This document shows, piece after piece, positions 19,853 to 29,565 of a stretch of DNA of 64,000 bases. The stretch is from Tuctoria greenei. Taxonomy: Eukaryota; Streptophyta; Magnoliopsida; Poales; Poaceae. The translations under genes were made by a program, and so were the position numbers. Under the pieces are notes generated by a model. That model searched no databases, was not told where the DNA came from, and saw only the letters and a list, made by a program, of their open reading frames with translations. Location: assembly GCA_036927565.1 (NCBI GenBank), contig JAYESD010000012.1, positions 5,208,001 through 5,272,000 on the forward strand. The letters run 5' to 3'. The first letter of the stretch is position 1. Each line of letters opens with the position of its first letter.

Positions 19853-22800
19853 TCAAGCCACACTCCGAGAATCAAGAATATTTAGCTCATTTCGGAGTTC
19901 GCAAAAACGCTTTTCATCAAGTGGCTTGGTGAATATGTCGGCCAATTGTTTTTTTGTGTTGACACGTGAGATGGTTATGTCTCCTTTCATGGAATGGTCT
20001 CTCAAGAAATGATGTCTTATGTCTATGTGTTTAGTCCTAGAGTGCTCAACTGGATTGTGGGCTATTTTGATGGCACTCTCATTGTCACAAAGGAGAGGAA
20101 TATGGTTCATATTGTAACCGTAATCCCTTAGAGTTTGTCGCATCCAAAGAAGTTGTGCACAACAACTCCCGGCTGCAACATACTCCGCTTCAGCTGTGGA
20201 TAAAGCAATGGAATTTTGTTTCTTAGATGACCAAGAAACCAAAGATCTTCCTAGGAATTGGCATGTGCCAGAGGTGCTTTTTCTATCAACTTTGTACCCG
20301 GCATAATCTGCATCGGAGTAACCGATGAGATTGAATTTGGAGCCTTTTGGGTACCAAAGACCAAGGTTGGGTGTATGAACTAAATATCTCGAGATTCTTT
20401 TTACGGCTGTCAAGTGACATTCCTTAGGGTTGGCTTGAAATCTTGCACACAAACATACACTCAACATAATATCTGGCCTAGATGCACATAAGTAAAGTAA
20501 AGATCCATACATGGAGCGACATACCTTTTGGTCGACGCTTGGTCCATCTTCATTGAGATCCAAGTGGCCATTCGTAGCCATGGGAGTATTTATGGGCTTT
20601 GCCTTGTCCATGCCAAACTTCTTGAGTATGTCCTGCGTGTACTTGGTTTGGCTTATGAATGTTCCTTCCTTTTGTTGCCGCACTTGGAATCCCAAGAAGT
20701 ACTTCAATTCTCCCATCATTGACATTTCAAACCCGTCTGTCATAATTCTACTAAATTCTTCACAGAAAGATTGGTTAGTTGACCCAAAAATTATGTCATC
20801 AACATAGATTTGGCAAATAAAAAGATCATTATCTAGGTTTTTCGTGAATAATGTATAATCTACTTTGCCAATCTGAAAGCCATTATCAATTAAAAAATCT
20901 CTAAGACACTCATACCAAGCTCTAGGAGCTTGTTTGAGGCCATAGAGAGCCTTACGCAGTTTATACACGTGGTCGGGGAACTCTTCGTCTTCAAATCCGG
21001 GTGGTTGCTCCACGTACACCTCTTCCTTGATCGGTCCGTTGAGGAAGGCGCTTTTCACGTCCATTTGGTACAGCTTGAAATCATGGTGAGTAGCATATGC
21101 AAGTAATATTCTAATTGATTCAAGCCTAGCTACTGGAGCAAAAGTCTCATCGAAATCCAAACCTTCGACTTGTGAGTAACCTTTGGCCACAAGTCGTGCC
21201 TTGTTTCTTGTCACCACCCCGTGTTCGTCTTGCTTGTTGCGGAAGACCCACTTGGTGCCCACTATGTTTGCATTGGGTCTTGCCACAAGTTCCCAAACCT
21301 TGTTTCTCTTGAAGTTGTTCAACTCTTCTTGCATTGCCACCACCCAGTCCGGATCCTTCAATGCATCCTCAGTCCTGCGTGGTTCCAAAAAGGAGACAAA
21401 CGAGTAATGCTCACAAAAATTAGCTATACGAGATCTAGTGGTTACTCCCTTTTGGATATCACCGATGATGTTGTCGATTGGGTGATCCCTTTGAGTGCGT
21501 TGGTGTACTCTTGGGTGTGGCACTTGGGGAGTTGAGTGTTGGTGATCATTTTCTTCTCCCCCTGAGTGGTTGCCCTCGTTGATTTGTTGATCATCTTCAT
21601 ATTCGTGTGATTGATCTTGCATCGAGACTCTCCCTTGATTGTTGATCTCCTCTTGTGGTTCACTTTCCTCTTGTATTTGTGACGATGACTCTTGTGGACG
21701 AACTTCACCTAGAGCCATTCTCTTCAATGCTTGGTAAGGAGCTTCTTCTTTACCTAATTCACATTGATCAACTTGCTCCTTTTGGGAGCCATTAGTTTCA
21801 TCGAACACTACATCACGTGCCACTTCAACAAGTCCGGAGGCCTTGTTGAAAACACGATAGGCGTAAGTGTTCGAATCATAGCCAAGAAGGAAACCTTCAT
21901 CGGACTTCGAAGCGAACTTTGAAGTCCTGGGTTTCTTGTTCAAGATATAACATGGAGAGCCGAAAACTCGAAAATATGAAATGTTGGGTTTGTTACCGGT
22001 GAGTAGCTCATAAGGAGTCTTCTTGAGTAGTCGATGAAGGTAGAGTCGATTTGCGGCGTGGCAAGCGGTGTTAATCTCTTCCGCCCAAAATCAATCCGAA
22101 GTCTTGTATTCATCGAGCATTGTTCTTGCCATCTCTATGAGCATTCGGTTCTTCCTTTCGGCGACTCCATTTTGTTGTGGAGAGTATGGTGCTGAAAATT
22201 CGTGCTTGATTCCCTCATCATCAAGGTACTCCTCCACTTGTATGTTCTTGAAATCCGTGCCATTGTCGCTCCGAATACTCTTGATCGATAGTGAGAACTC
22301 GTTTTGAGCTCGCTTGAAGAATTTCTTGAGCGTTCCTTGTGTTTCTGACTTGTCATGCAAAAAGAACACCCAAGTGAAGCGGGAAAAATCATCAATAATG
22401 ACTAAACCGTATTTATTACCGCCGATGCTTATGTAAGCAATTGGACCAAACAAGTCCATATGAAGTAGTTCGAGCGGTCTTGTCGTAGTCATAATGTTCT
22501 TTGCAAGATGATGTGCTCCTACTTGCTTCCCGGCTTGGCACGCGCTACAAGGCCTGTCTTTCTCAAAAACAACATCTTTCAAACCTCAGATGTGATTTCC
22601 CTTGAGGAGTTTTTGAAGATTCCTCATACCAACATGTGCTAGCCGTCTATGCCACAGCCTACCCATGTTGGTTTTTGCAATCAAGCATGTGTCGAGTTCG
22701 GCTTTATCCTTGTTGAAGTCAACAAGGTAAAGCTTTCCCTTTAACATACCCTTGAATGCAACGGAACCATCACTCCTCCTTGAGACGGTCACACCCTCGT

Positions 22801-23089
22801 TAGTAAACAAGCAATTATAACCTTTGTCACATAATTGAGATATGGACAGCAGGTTATAATCTAAAGATTCAACATGTAGAACATGAGAAAGAGTGTGTTC
22901 AGAGGATATTTCTATTTTACCGGTACCGAGCACCCTTCCTTGACTGTTATCTCCGAAGTAGATGCCTTCGTTTGGGTCCTCGTTTTCTTCATATTCCACG
23001 AACATCCTCTTTTCTCCGGTCATGTGGTTGGTGCATCCACTATCTAGCACCCATTTGGATCCACCGAAGGAATAGGCCTGCAGAAACAA
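19853..23089 (-). pseudogene. pol of element I: protease, integrase, reverse transcriptase, RNase H (two nonsense codons)
   Basis: A single frame runs from about 23089 to the stop at 19853, broken only by TGA at 22586-22588 (after LLKGNHI) and TGA at 22091-22093 (after EYKTSD). Order: protease with WVLDSGCTNHM; the integrase zinc region (LWHRRLAHVGM, later CSACQAGK); the integrase core with MDLFGP, RSDNGTDF and NGVAERKNR giving D, D and E; RT with VKSAFLNG and the catalytic YVDDIIFGS (about 20790); and RNase H with SDADYAGYKVDRKSTSG and later TKHIDIRHHF. Relative to gag the frame is +1; gag ends in TAA one base before. The rest of the reading is intact. In family SIRE, gag and pol are made from one RNA; how the frame is crossed here is not shown. 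Confidence 0.93.
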
Positions 23090-23090
23090 A

Positions 23091-25505
23091 TTATGCCTTG
23101 GTTTTAGGTACCCAAGCTTGCTTGGGTCCTTGGAGGTTAGTTACAATACATTTGGGCACCCACACATGGGATTTTGTGTTCCCATGGCGTGGCCCAGCAT
23201 AGTAAGCATAAACTTTACCAATATTGTTTCTCATTAATACATAAGAGGCATCAAAGGTTTTGAACAAGAGTTGTTGTTGTTTATGGATCGGACTAGTCTG
23301 GGTAACCGGACTTGTCCGAATGACCGGACTTGTCCGGGCCTCCACCGGACTTGTCCGGCATTTATGAGAGTTCAAATTCTTAATTTTTGAGTTACCAGGT
23401 TGTGAGGGTCCTCCCTTCACAAAGGTAATCCTTCCCTTGTTATTCTTATGACTTCCAGCATTTTGCTTTCCATCGTAAGAGTAACCAATGCCATACTTGA
23501 CGTTAGGAGGTCTTTGGACCAAGTATGCACTACGTGCATAGTTGATCCTCTCCTTGTCAAATATTCCACATTGGGTAGGATTTTTATCCTTTGCAGAGAT
23601 AGACTTTTCCTTCAAGCTGATATCGACTTTGCCACATTTGCACATATGAACAGGATTAGTTGAAGTGTGTTGAGAAGGTAGACTTGAAGAGGAGGAAGGT
23701 TCACTTAGCTTGAGTGACTCAACTTGCACTTCAAGGATCTTGTTGACCTTGATCAGGTCATCAAGTTGATCCTTGATTGCAACGTTTGAGTTGGTTAATT
23801 CCAAACAAGTTTTCTTGCTTGAAGCTAGCTCAAGCTCTAGTGAGTTGTTTTTCTCCTTTTCAAGAACTAGAAGATTGTCAAGTTCGACATACCTCTCCTT
23901 TTGGGAGATAATCATGTCTTCTTGACGATCAATTAGCGATTCCTTCTCAACAAGTTGGACAAGTAAAAATTTCATTTTAGCAGCAGTTTTTCTATCTAAT
24001 CCAGTTAACATATCTTCATCATCACTATCTAGTTCATCATCACTTGAGTACGAATGCATGGAAGGAGTTTTGATGTTTACCTTGCGTTTACCTTCCTTTG
24101 CCATGAGGCAAGTGCCATGTCCCTTCTTTGCACCGAGCGTGGGGAAGAGTGTGGGATTCTTGGATGAGCTTTCAATGGCTATTCTAGCCATCTCTTCTTC
24201 ATCGGATGATGAGGACTCATCGTTTGAGTCCCACTCTTTTCCAATGTGTGCTTGTTCAGCTTGTTTCTTCTTTTTGAAGAATTTCTTCGGTTGAGGCTTG
24301 GTTTCTTTATTCTTCTTCTTGTTGTCCTCATACGGGCAATCGACTATAAAGTGGTTATACTCACCACAATTATAGCACGCCCGCCTCATCTTCGGCTTTG
24401 TCCTTTCCTTGTACTTGCCTTCACCAGATTTTGTTCCTTGTCTTTTATTCATTATTCTTTTGAACTTTTTCATGAACAAAATCATATCCTCTTCGTCCAG
24501 CTCACTGCTTTCGTCATCGCTATCCTCCTCAAACTGAGCTTCTCTTGCTTCTTTGGATAGAGGTTTGAGTGTGGACTTTAAGGCAACTCCCTTCTTCTTG
24601 GCCGATGTGAGGTCGGCTATTTCTTTGACGTGCTTGGCTTGTTTCTCCATCATTTCAAAATTGATGATTTTGCCAAGCAATTCATCCGGAGTCATCCTCT
24701 TGTACCCGGGACTTTCTTTGATCATAGAGCATAGTGTGACATTGCGAGGCATAAAGGCTCTAAGGATGAGCTTTACAACCTCGTGGTCATTCCACTTCTT
24801 GCTCCCATATGATCGAACCTTGTTTACAAGTGTCTTCAATCGGTTGTACATGTCCTGGGGAGACTCGTCTTCCTCAATTGCGAACCTTCCTAGTTCGCCC
24901 TCAATCATCTCGATTTTGGCCTCCCGCACATGCCGGTCACCTTCATGGGCTGTTTGTAGTGTGTCCCATATTTCCTTGGCAATCTCCAGTCCGTCCACCT
25001 TTGTGAATTCATCTCGAATTAGAGAGGAGGTGATCCCGGCTGCGGCTTGAGCGTTTCTGTGGATGGCTTGCTCTTGACTTGGAGTGAGCTCTTCGTCGTC
25101 ATGTGGGATGTCTATTCCTGTGCACACAATATGCCATAAACTTGGGTTAAGGGAAATCAAGTGCATCTTCATATTTTGCCTCCACATGGAGTAATCACTC
25201 CCATCGAAGTGTGGGGATTTTCCAAGAGGAATAGATAGGTAATGGCTGTTGTTAGAATTTAAACGATCATAGTTGAAAGGATATCGGGAGTAGTCGGTGT
25301 GACTACTCCCCTTCTTCTTTTCTTCAACTTTAGCTTTCCCTTTGGAAAGTGCTTTCTTTTTGAGTAGTGCTTTCAGCTCCAGCGTCTCCTCGTCATCATC
25401 ATCGAAGTCTTGAATTGCTTCGAGATACTTTTCCAGCTTTTGGTCCCTGTCTTTGTTAACTTCTTCCTGGTTGTTGATTTTCTGAACATCTTTCATGTCT
25501 GACAT
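23091..25505 (-). CDS. gag of element I (SIRE-type), intact
   Basis: 804 codons from the ATG at 25505 (MSDMKDVQKINNQEE), the first ATG after the primer-binding site; a second ATG is three codons on. The N-terminal part has an acidic/lysine-rich linker, then the copia gag core (FDGSDYSMWRQNMKMHL, IWDTLQTAHEG, LKTLVNKVRSYG, RNVTLCSMIKESPGYKRMTPDELLG). A zinc knuckle CYNCGEYNHFIVDC is near 24365. There follow a lysine-rich segment, serine/aspartate-rich acidic stretches and a predicted coiled coil (about residues 490-600). Near the C-terminus (about 23280-23360) four in-frame copies of the LTR palindrome are translated as R/Q-T-S-P units. The protein would form the particle. The length is typical for the group. 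Confidence 0.9.
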   Translation of the reverse strand: MSDMKDVQKINNQEEVNKDRDQKLEKYLEAIQDFDDDDEETLELKALLKKKALSKGKAKVEEKKKGSSHTDYSRYPFNYDRLNSNNSHYLSIPLGKSPHFDGSDYSMWRQNMKMHLISLNPSLWHIVCTGIDIPHDDEELTPSQEQAIHRNAQAAAGITSSLIRDEFTKVDGLEIAKEIWDTLQTAHEGDRHVREAKIEMIEGELGRFAIEEDESPQDMYNRLKTLVNKVRSYGSKKWNDHEVVKLILRAFMPRNVTLCSMIKESPGYKRMTPDELLGKIINFEMMEKQAKHVKEIADLTSAKKKGVALKSTLKPLSKEAREAQFEEDSDDESSELDEEDMILFMKKFKRIMNKRQGTKSGEGKYKERTKPKMRRACYNCGEYNHFIVDCPYEDNKKKNKETKPQPKKFFKKKKQAEQAHIGKEWDSNDESSSSDEEEMARIAIESSSKNPTLFPTLGAKKGHGTCLMAKEGKRKVNIKTPSMHSYSSDDELDSDDEDMLTGLDRKTAAKMKFLLVQLVEKESLIDRQEDMIISQKERYVELDNLLVLEKEKNNSLELELASSKKTCLELTNSNVAIKDQLDDLIKVNKILEVQVESLKLSEPSSSSSLPSQHTSTNPVHMCKCGKVDISLKEKSISAKDKNPTQCGIFDKERINYARSAYLVQRPPNVKYGIGYSYDGKQNAGSHKNNKGRITFVKGGPSQPGNSKIKNLNSHKCRTSPVEARTSPVIRTSPVTQTSPIHKQQQLLFKTFDASYVLMRNNIGKVYAYYAGPRHGNTKSHVWVPKCIVTNLQGPKQAWVPKTKA

Positions 25506-25543
25506 GATCTCTTCGAGTGGTTGCACTCTTTCTTGAAGAACCC

Positions 25544-25555
25544 GCTATGATACCA
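25544..25555 (-). other. Primer-binding site of element I (initiator-Met tRNA type)
   Basis: Element-strand TGGTATCATAGC, two bases after the 5' LTR end. It differs at one base from TGGTATCAGAGC, the complement of the initiator methionine tRNA 3' end. Confidence 0.85.
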
Positions 25556-25557
25556 AT

Positions 25558-27121
25558 TGAATGTAGGCCTAGAGGGGGGGTGAATAGGCCTTCTTTGATT
25601 TTTCTCGGTTCCTGCAACACTCAACAACAAGGTCAATACTAGAGATATCAGACTAGTCCGGTAATGTGCGGACTAGTCCGGTTTTCACGGGCTAGGTTGA
25701 TCAAGTTCAGACAATTTGATTGATTCGTTAATGTTTGCAGCTGAAATATAAACTTGAATCTCAATTTAATAGTTGTAGGTCAGATCCTATTATAGTTAAA
25801 GCTCTTGATCAACAATTAGACTTAAATTGAATAAAGTGAATCAAACCCTAGATTAAGTTGATCAAATTAGATGAAGAACACAAAAAGGACAAGACACACG
25901 ATTTATCCCGTGGTTCGGCTACCACGAAGGCAACCTACGTCCACGTTGAGGAGCCCACAAAAGGACCGGGTCTTCTCCAACCCTTTCCTCGTCGGATCGC
26001 CACGAAGGCCAATCCTCTTCCACTACTCACAAGGGGTAAATAACCAAGTTGAAGGGGCGTTCTCACACGTTGAGAGCTCCCTTGATTACAACTCACAATG
26101 ACACCAATAACACACTCGAAAATTACAAATTGAAATGTAAGAGTGTGTTAGAGAATCAAACCAAGAGCTCAATGATGTGTGCCAAGTGTCTCTCCAATGA
26201 TCTAGAAGTGATCTTCAATGGATTGATTGATTTTGCACTTAATTTCGTGGAGAGAGATGGTTTTTGAGTCTCTTGGGAGGTGTGACGGCGCTAGGGTTCG
26301 AGAGAGTGTAAAAGTGGGTCATGCACCTCTATTTATATGGGGTTTCTAAAAGTGACCGTTAGGGTTCAGGAAGATCGGACTAGTCCGTGGTGGTCACCGG
26401 GCTAGTCCGGTGTGCTGTGTGTAGCAAACCCTAAGTGTCTAGGAATATCGGACTAGTCCGGTTGAAAACGGACTTGTCCAATTTCGCTACTGGAAATCTT
26501 CGGACTAGTCCGATTGCCATCGGACTTGTCCGGATATATGAAACCCTAAGTGTTTGGGATGACAAGTCCGCACTTGGAGGACTTGTCCGATTTAGATCAG
26601 TGTGTATATCGGACTAGTCCGTGTAGACACCGGTCTTGTCCGAAGTGGATCAGAATGAATATCGGACTAGTCCGAGTCACAACGGACTTGTCCGATTTTG
26701 TGTGACTTGTGCATTGTGTTAAGGACTAGTCCGCATTGGAGAGGACTAGTCCGAAGTGGAACATAAAGATATCGGACTAGTCCGGTGGACACCGGACTTG
26801 TCCGATCTAGTGCAGAATGTGATATCGGACTAGTCCGGCTGATATCGGACTAGTCCGGTCCTGTATAACTTTGTGCATTGTATGTGTGTGCTTGAAAGTG
26901 ATTGAGCTCTTGGGTGTGTTTCCTTAACACACTCTATACATAATAATCTACTATTTTCTTCTTCTTGAGCTCAAATTCACTTTGCTTCTCATTTCCCTTC
27001 TTTTTGGCATTTTGCTCATTTTTAATCATTTGCCTGCATTCATCTCAACAAAAGGATTAGGATCCCAATTGCTTGTCATAAATCATCCAAAACCCACAAG
27101 GGAGTCCTAGATGCACTTTCA
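25558..27121 (-). repeat. 5' LTR of element I
   Basis: 1564 bp, the same ends as 15297-16860, followed on the right by the duplication ATGAT. It contains the TATA box at 26330 and the palindrome array at about 26373-26856. Differences from the 3' LTR include CGGACTAGTCCG copies that are intact in one LTR and mutated in the other (for example at 26475 and 16422). Confidence 0.95.
26330..26337 (-). promoter_or_regulatory. TATA box of the I 5' LTR (functional promoter copy)
   Basis: TATAAATA on the minus strand. Being in the 5' LTR, it is the copy that would drive full-length element RNA leftward. Confidence 0.75.
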
Positions 27122-27126
27122 ATGAT
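27122..27126. repeat. Target-site duplication of copia I, right copy
   Basis: ATGAT after the LTR end CTTTCA, identical to 15292-15296. The G2 pol reading resumes here. Confidence 0.9.
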
Positions 27127-28310
27127 GATGTATCCGCTGACCGGATAGTCAGATTGGCTAAAAGATACACGTTGGTAGAAGGGGATCTCTACCGGTGCGG
27201 TGCCAACGACATCCCAATGCGATGCATCACAACGGAAGAAGGATGCGAGCTCCTCGTAGAAATCCATGGAGCGAGTGTGGGAACCATGCGTCTTCCCCCA
27301 CGCTGGTCGGTAAAGCCTTCCGGCATGGCTTCTACTGGCCTACAGCACTCCAGGATGCAACTGAGCTGGTGAAAAAAATGCAAAGCATGTCAATTTCATG
27401 CAAAGCAAATTCACACACCGGCTCAGCCTCTACAAATGATACCTCCTACATGGCCCTTCGTTGTGTGGGGGATGGACATCTTGGGACCTTTCCCAAGAGC
27501 CGTCGGAGGTTACAAGTTCCTGTACGTCGCCATTGACAAGTTCACCAAATGGCCGGAAGCAACTCCAGTTGTGACAATCAACAAGCAGTCTGCTATCAAC
27601 TTTTTGCAGTCCATTGTATGGAGATTTGGAGTCCCAAACAAAATCATCAATGATAGTGGGACCCAATTCACAAGCTCTGCATTTCAAGGATATTGCGAAG
27701 ACCTCGGCATTCAAGTTTGCTACGCCTCTGTAGCTCACCCAGCAAGTAATGGCCAGGCTGAGAGAGCAAATGCTAAAATCCTTAAAGGACTCAAAACACG
27801 GACCTATGAGCGCTTGAAAAAACATGGAGCCAACTGGATTGAAGAACTTCTGCCCACTCTATGGACCAACAGGACAACTCCAAACCGGTCAACTGGAGAG
27901 ACAACCTTCTTCCTGGTGTACGGAGCCGAAGCAATCCTTCCTCCGGAGATCACCTTGGGGTCACTCCGGGTTCAGACCTTCGACGAAGCCACGCAGGACC
28001 AGCTCCGGCGTGAAGACCTAGACCTCCTTGAGGAGGGAAGGTGCCAAGCAGCTGTTCGGAATGCCCTATACCGCCAAGCCCTTCGGCTCTATCATCAGTG
28101 GCATGTACACAACCGACAGCTCGAGGAAGGCGATCTGGTGCTACGGAGAATACAATCCAGATAAGGGTTAAACAAACTCTCCCCCAGCTGGGAGGGACCC
28201 TTCCGAGTGATTAAAGTATCCCGTTCCAGAAGCGTTCGCTTGGCTACCGAGGATGGGACACCTCTACCAAATCCTTGGAATATCGAGCACCTCCGTAAGT
28301 TCTACACTTA
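27122..28310 (+). pseudogene. pol of G2, part 2: integrase, broken
   Basis: This continues the G2 pol interrupted at 15296. It starts with RIVRLAKRYTLVEGDLYR and the zinc-binding region. A one-base loss near 27270 (GGAGCGAG where B has GGAGGCGAG) and a one-base gain in a run of A near 27375 shift the frame twice. The core then reads WGMDILGPFP, INDSGTQF and SNGQAERAN, giving the D, D and E of the catalytic triad. A TAA at about 28162 (IQSR-stop, where B and G3 have Glu) precedes the C-terminal SPSWEGPFRVIKV...NIEHLRKFYT, which ends at 28310. G3 has an intact copy of this C-terminus at 63816-64000. Confidence 0.9.
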
Positions 28311-28682
28311 ATATCACGGAGGTGAGTCTGTAGTAGCTTAAGGTGTATGTTATAGAGTCATTGTACAGAGTCGGGTAGTTCCTCCGGGAGAACAGCCGGA
28401 CCTTTCCCGGAAGGCCCGCAAAGTTCATGCAACACTTGTCACAGTCTCAGGACTAAAAGTGTAGCTAGCTACCCTGGGTCAAACGAGAAATGAAACACGC
28501 TTAGCCTGGTTCCGTAACCTAGGAGTGTACTTGTTTCCCTTGTACCCCGACCTATAATGAAAGACATCTTCATGTGAAACAAACTCCGCGTGTGTCGGTA
28601 CCCTGCAGACCAGGTACCCCTGCGCACAGGAGAAAACCGCTAAGGACTTCGCCTCTGCCTAAGAAGCCGAATCCGAGGCTGC

Positions 28683-28983
28683 CACGTGGAGGAGGGAAGA
28701 ACCTGATCCTACCTCCCCGTCGGTGGAGGCTCCCAAGCTGCCATGTGGCCGGGAGGACTGGACCCATGCCTCCCCGCTGAGGAGGGCTCCGGAGCTGCCA
28801 CGTGGCCAATCGGGACCTCAAGGCCAAGTCCGCGCCCGCGCAGGGAAATGCATCGGAGCTACCACGTGGCCTGCAGGGCTAAGCCCCCACCCCTCCATAG
28901 AGGTGGGCTCCGAATGTGCCACGTGGCCTGTTTCGTCAAGTGCTTTACTTCCCGCAGAGGCAGGCTCCGGCGTAACCATGTGG
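28683..28983 (+). promoter_or_regulatory. Six-unit G-box/ABRE-like array in the B 5' LTR
   Basis: CACGTG at 28683, 28799, 28863 and 28920, and CATGTG variants at 28742 and 28978, spaced 57-64 bp. The sites read CCACGTGGC or close to it. The B 3' LTR has the same six at 50906, 50965, 51022, 51086, 51143 and 51200. In the 5' LTR the array is now separated from its TATA box (39733) by the 10.4-kb element C. Confidence 0.7.
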
Positions 28984-28984
28984 C

Positions 28985-28989
28985 GGACG
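28985..28989. repeat. Target-site duplication of element C, left copy
   Basis: GGACG, repeated exactly at 39345-39349 after the other LTR. Confidence 0.9.
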
Positions 28990-29117
28990 TGTAACACCCT
29001 CATTTTCATGCATCATGCCTTGCATACATTCATATACATGTTTAATATTAACCCATAACAAGAGGAACAAGTTTAAAATTGATTTGGAGGAAAACCGCAC
29101 TTAAAAATGTAGGAAAG

Positions 29118-29389
29118 TGCGGACTAGTCCGTTCTTGCTACGAATTAGTCCGATATTTGCCCCTGGACAACTTCGGACTTGTTCGATCTTGTGCGGACTA
29201 GTCCGGTATTCCTTGAACCCTTGAAAATTTGTTAAGTCCCTGGACTTTTCCGGACTAGTCCGGTGTTCCAGCGGACTTGTCCGTTTTCCTTTCTGACTAA
29301 GATCGGACTTGTCCGATTTTAGGCCAGACTTGTCCGATTTTCTCTATGGACGACTTCGGACTAGTCCGGTCCTTTCCGGACTTGTCCGA
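29118..29389. repeat. Palindrome array CGGACTWGTCCG in the U3 of C
   Basis: About ten copies or variants: 29118, 29141, 29172, 29194, 29250, 29271, 29304, 29324, 29357, 29377. They lie 170-440 bp upstream of the TATA box. The 3' LTR has the homologous array at about 36725-36970, minus 25 bp. The motif is the same as in the copia elements H and I. Confidence 0.88.
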
Positions 29390-29555
29390 TATTTCGTGAC
29401 TCCGAGATTGACCTTTTGTTTTATGACTTGTTCTTGGGTTTCACGTTAAGTGGGCCTAGGGATGTCGTGCCCAACTCTTTTAGAGCCCATGTGGGACTCT
29501 AAACCGGCCTCTACTCATCCCAAACTCGAAATCCATCTAACCCTAGCCTCCACCT

Positions 29556-29565
29556 CTATATAAAC
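29556..29565 (+). promoter_or_regulatory. TATA box of the C 5' LTR
   Basis: TATATAAACA within CACCTCTATATAAAC, conserved at 37136 (3' LTR) and 52034 (element D). Confidence 0.8.

Larger units (their letters stand above)
15297..27121 (-). mobile_element. Element I: complete SIRE/Maximus-type Ty1/copia retrotransposon (family S)
   Basis: 11,825 bp with two LTRs of 1564 bp and a perfect 5-bp duplication (ATGAT). The order in its own sense (right to left) is 5' LTR, initiator-Met-type primer-binding site, gag, protease-integrase-RT-RNase H, a spacer, ORF3, polypurine tract, 3' LTR. Integrase preceding RT identifies Ty1/copia; the long gag, large LTRs and ORF3 after pol identify the SIRE/Maximus group. 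By eye the LTRs differ at roughly 20 sites, nearly all transitions, so the insertion is fairly recent. It carries two nonsense codons in pol and one in ORF3. It is inserted in the integrase-proximal part of the G2 pol. Confidence 0.95.
9655..28592 (+). mobile_element. Element G2: Tat-type gypsy element (family T2), split by copia I and by B
   Basis: Comprises a 5' LTR (9655-10513), a primer-binding site, gag-protease, pol up to 15296, then the foreign copia I (15297-27121), then pol from 27122 to 28310 and part of the 3' spacer to 28592, where B is inserted. Joining across I is supported by the ATGAT duplication and by continuity of pol with the homologous region of B. Sequence 28311-28592 matches, inverted, the G3 region 63541-63815, including TATAATGAAAGACATCTTCATG. 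That shows B landed between pol and the antisense ORF. G2 sits in the protease gene of G1 (flank ACCGC). The antisense ORF and 3' LTR of G2 should lie beyond the window. Confidence 0.88.
28593..28989 (+). repeat. 5' LTR of B, left piece
   Basis: TGTCGGTACCCTGCAG start, matching A at 1693 and the B 3' LTR at 50816. It is interrupted at GGACG by element C; the rest of the LTR is at 39350-39993. Joined length is about 1041 bp, against 1037 bp for A. Confidence 0.92.
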
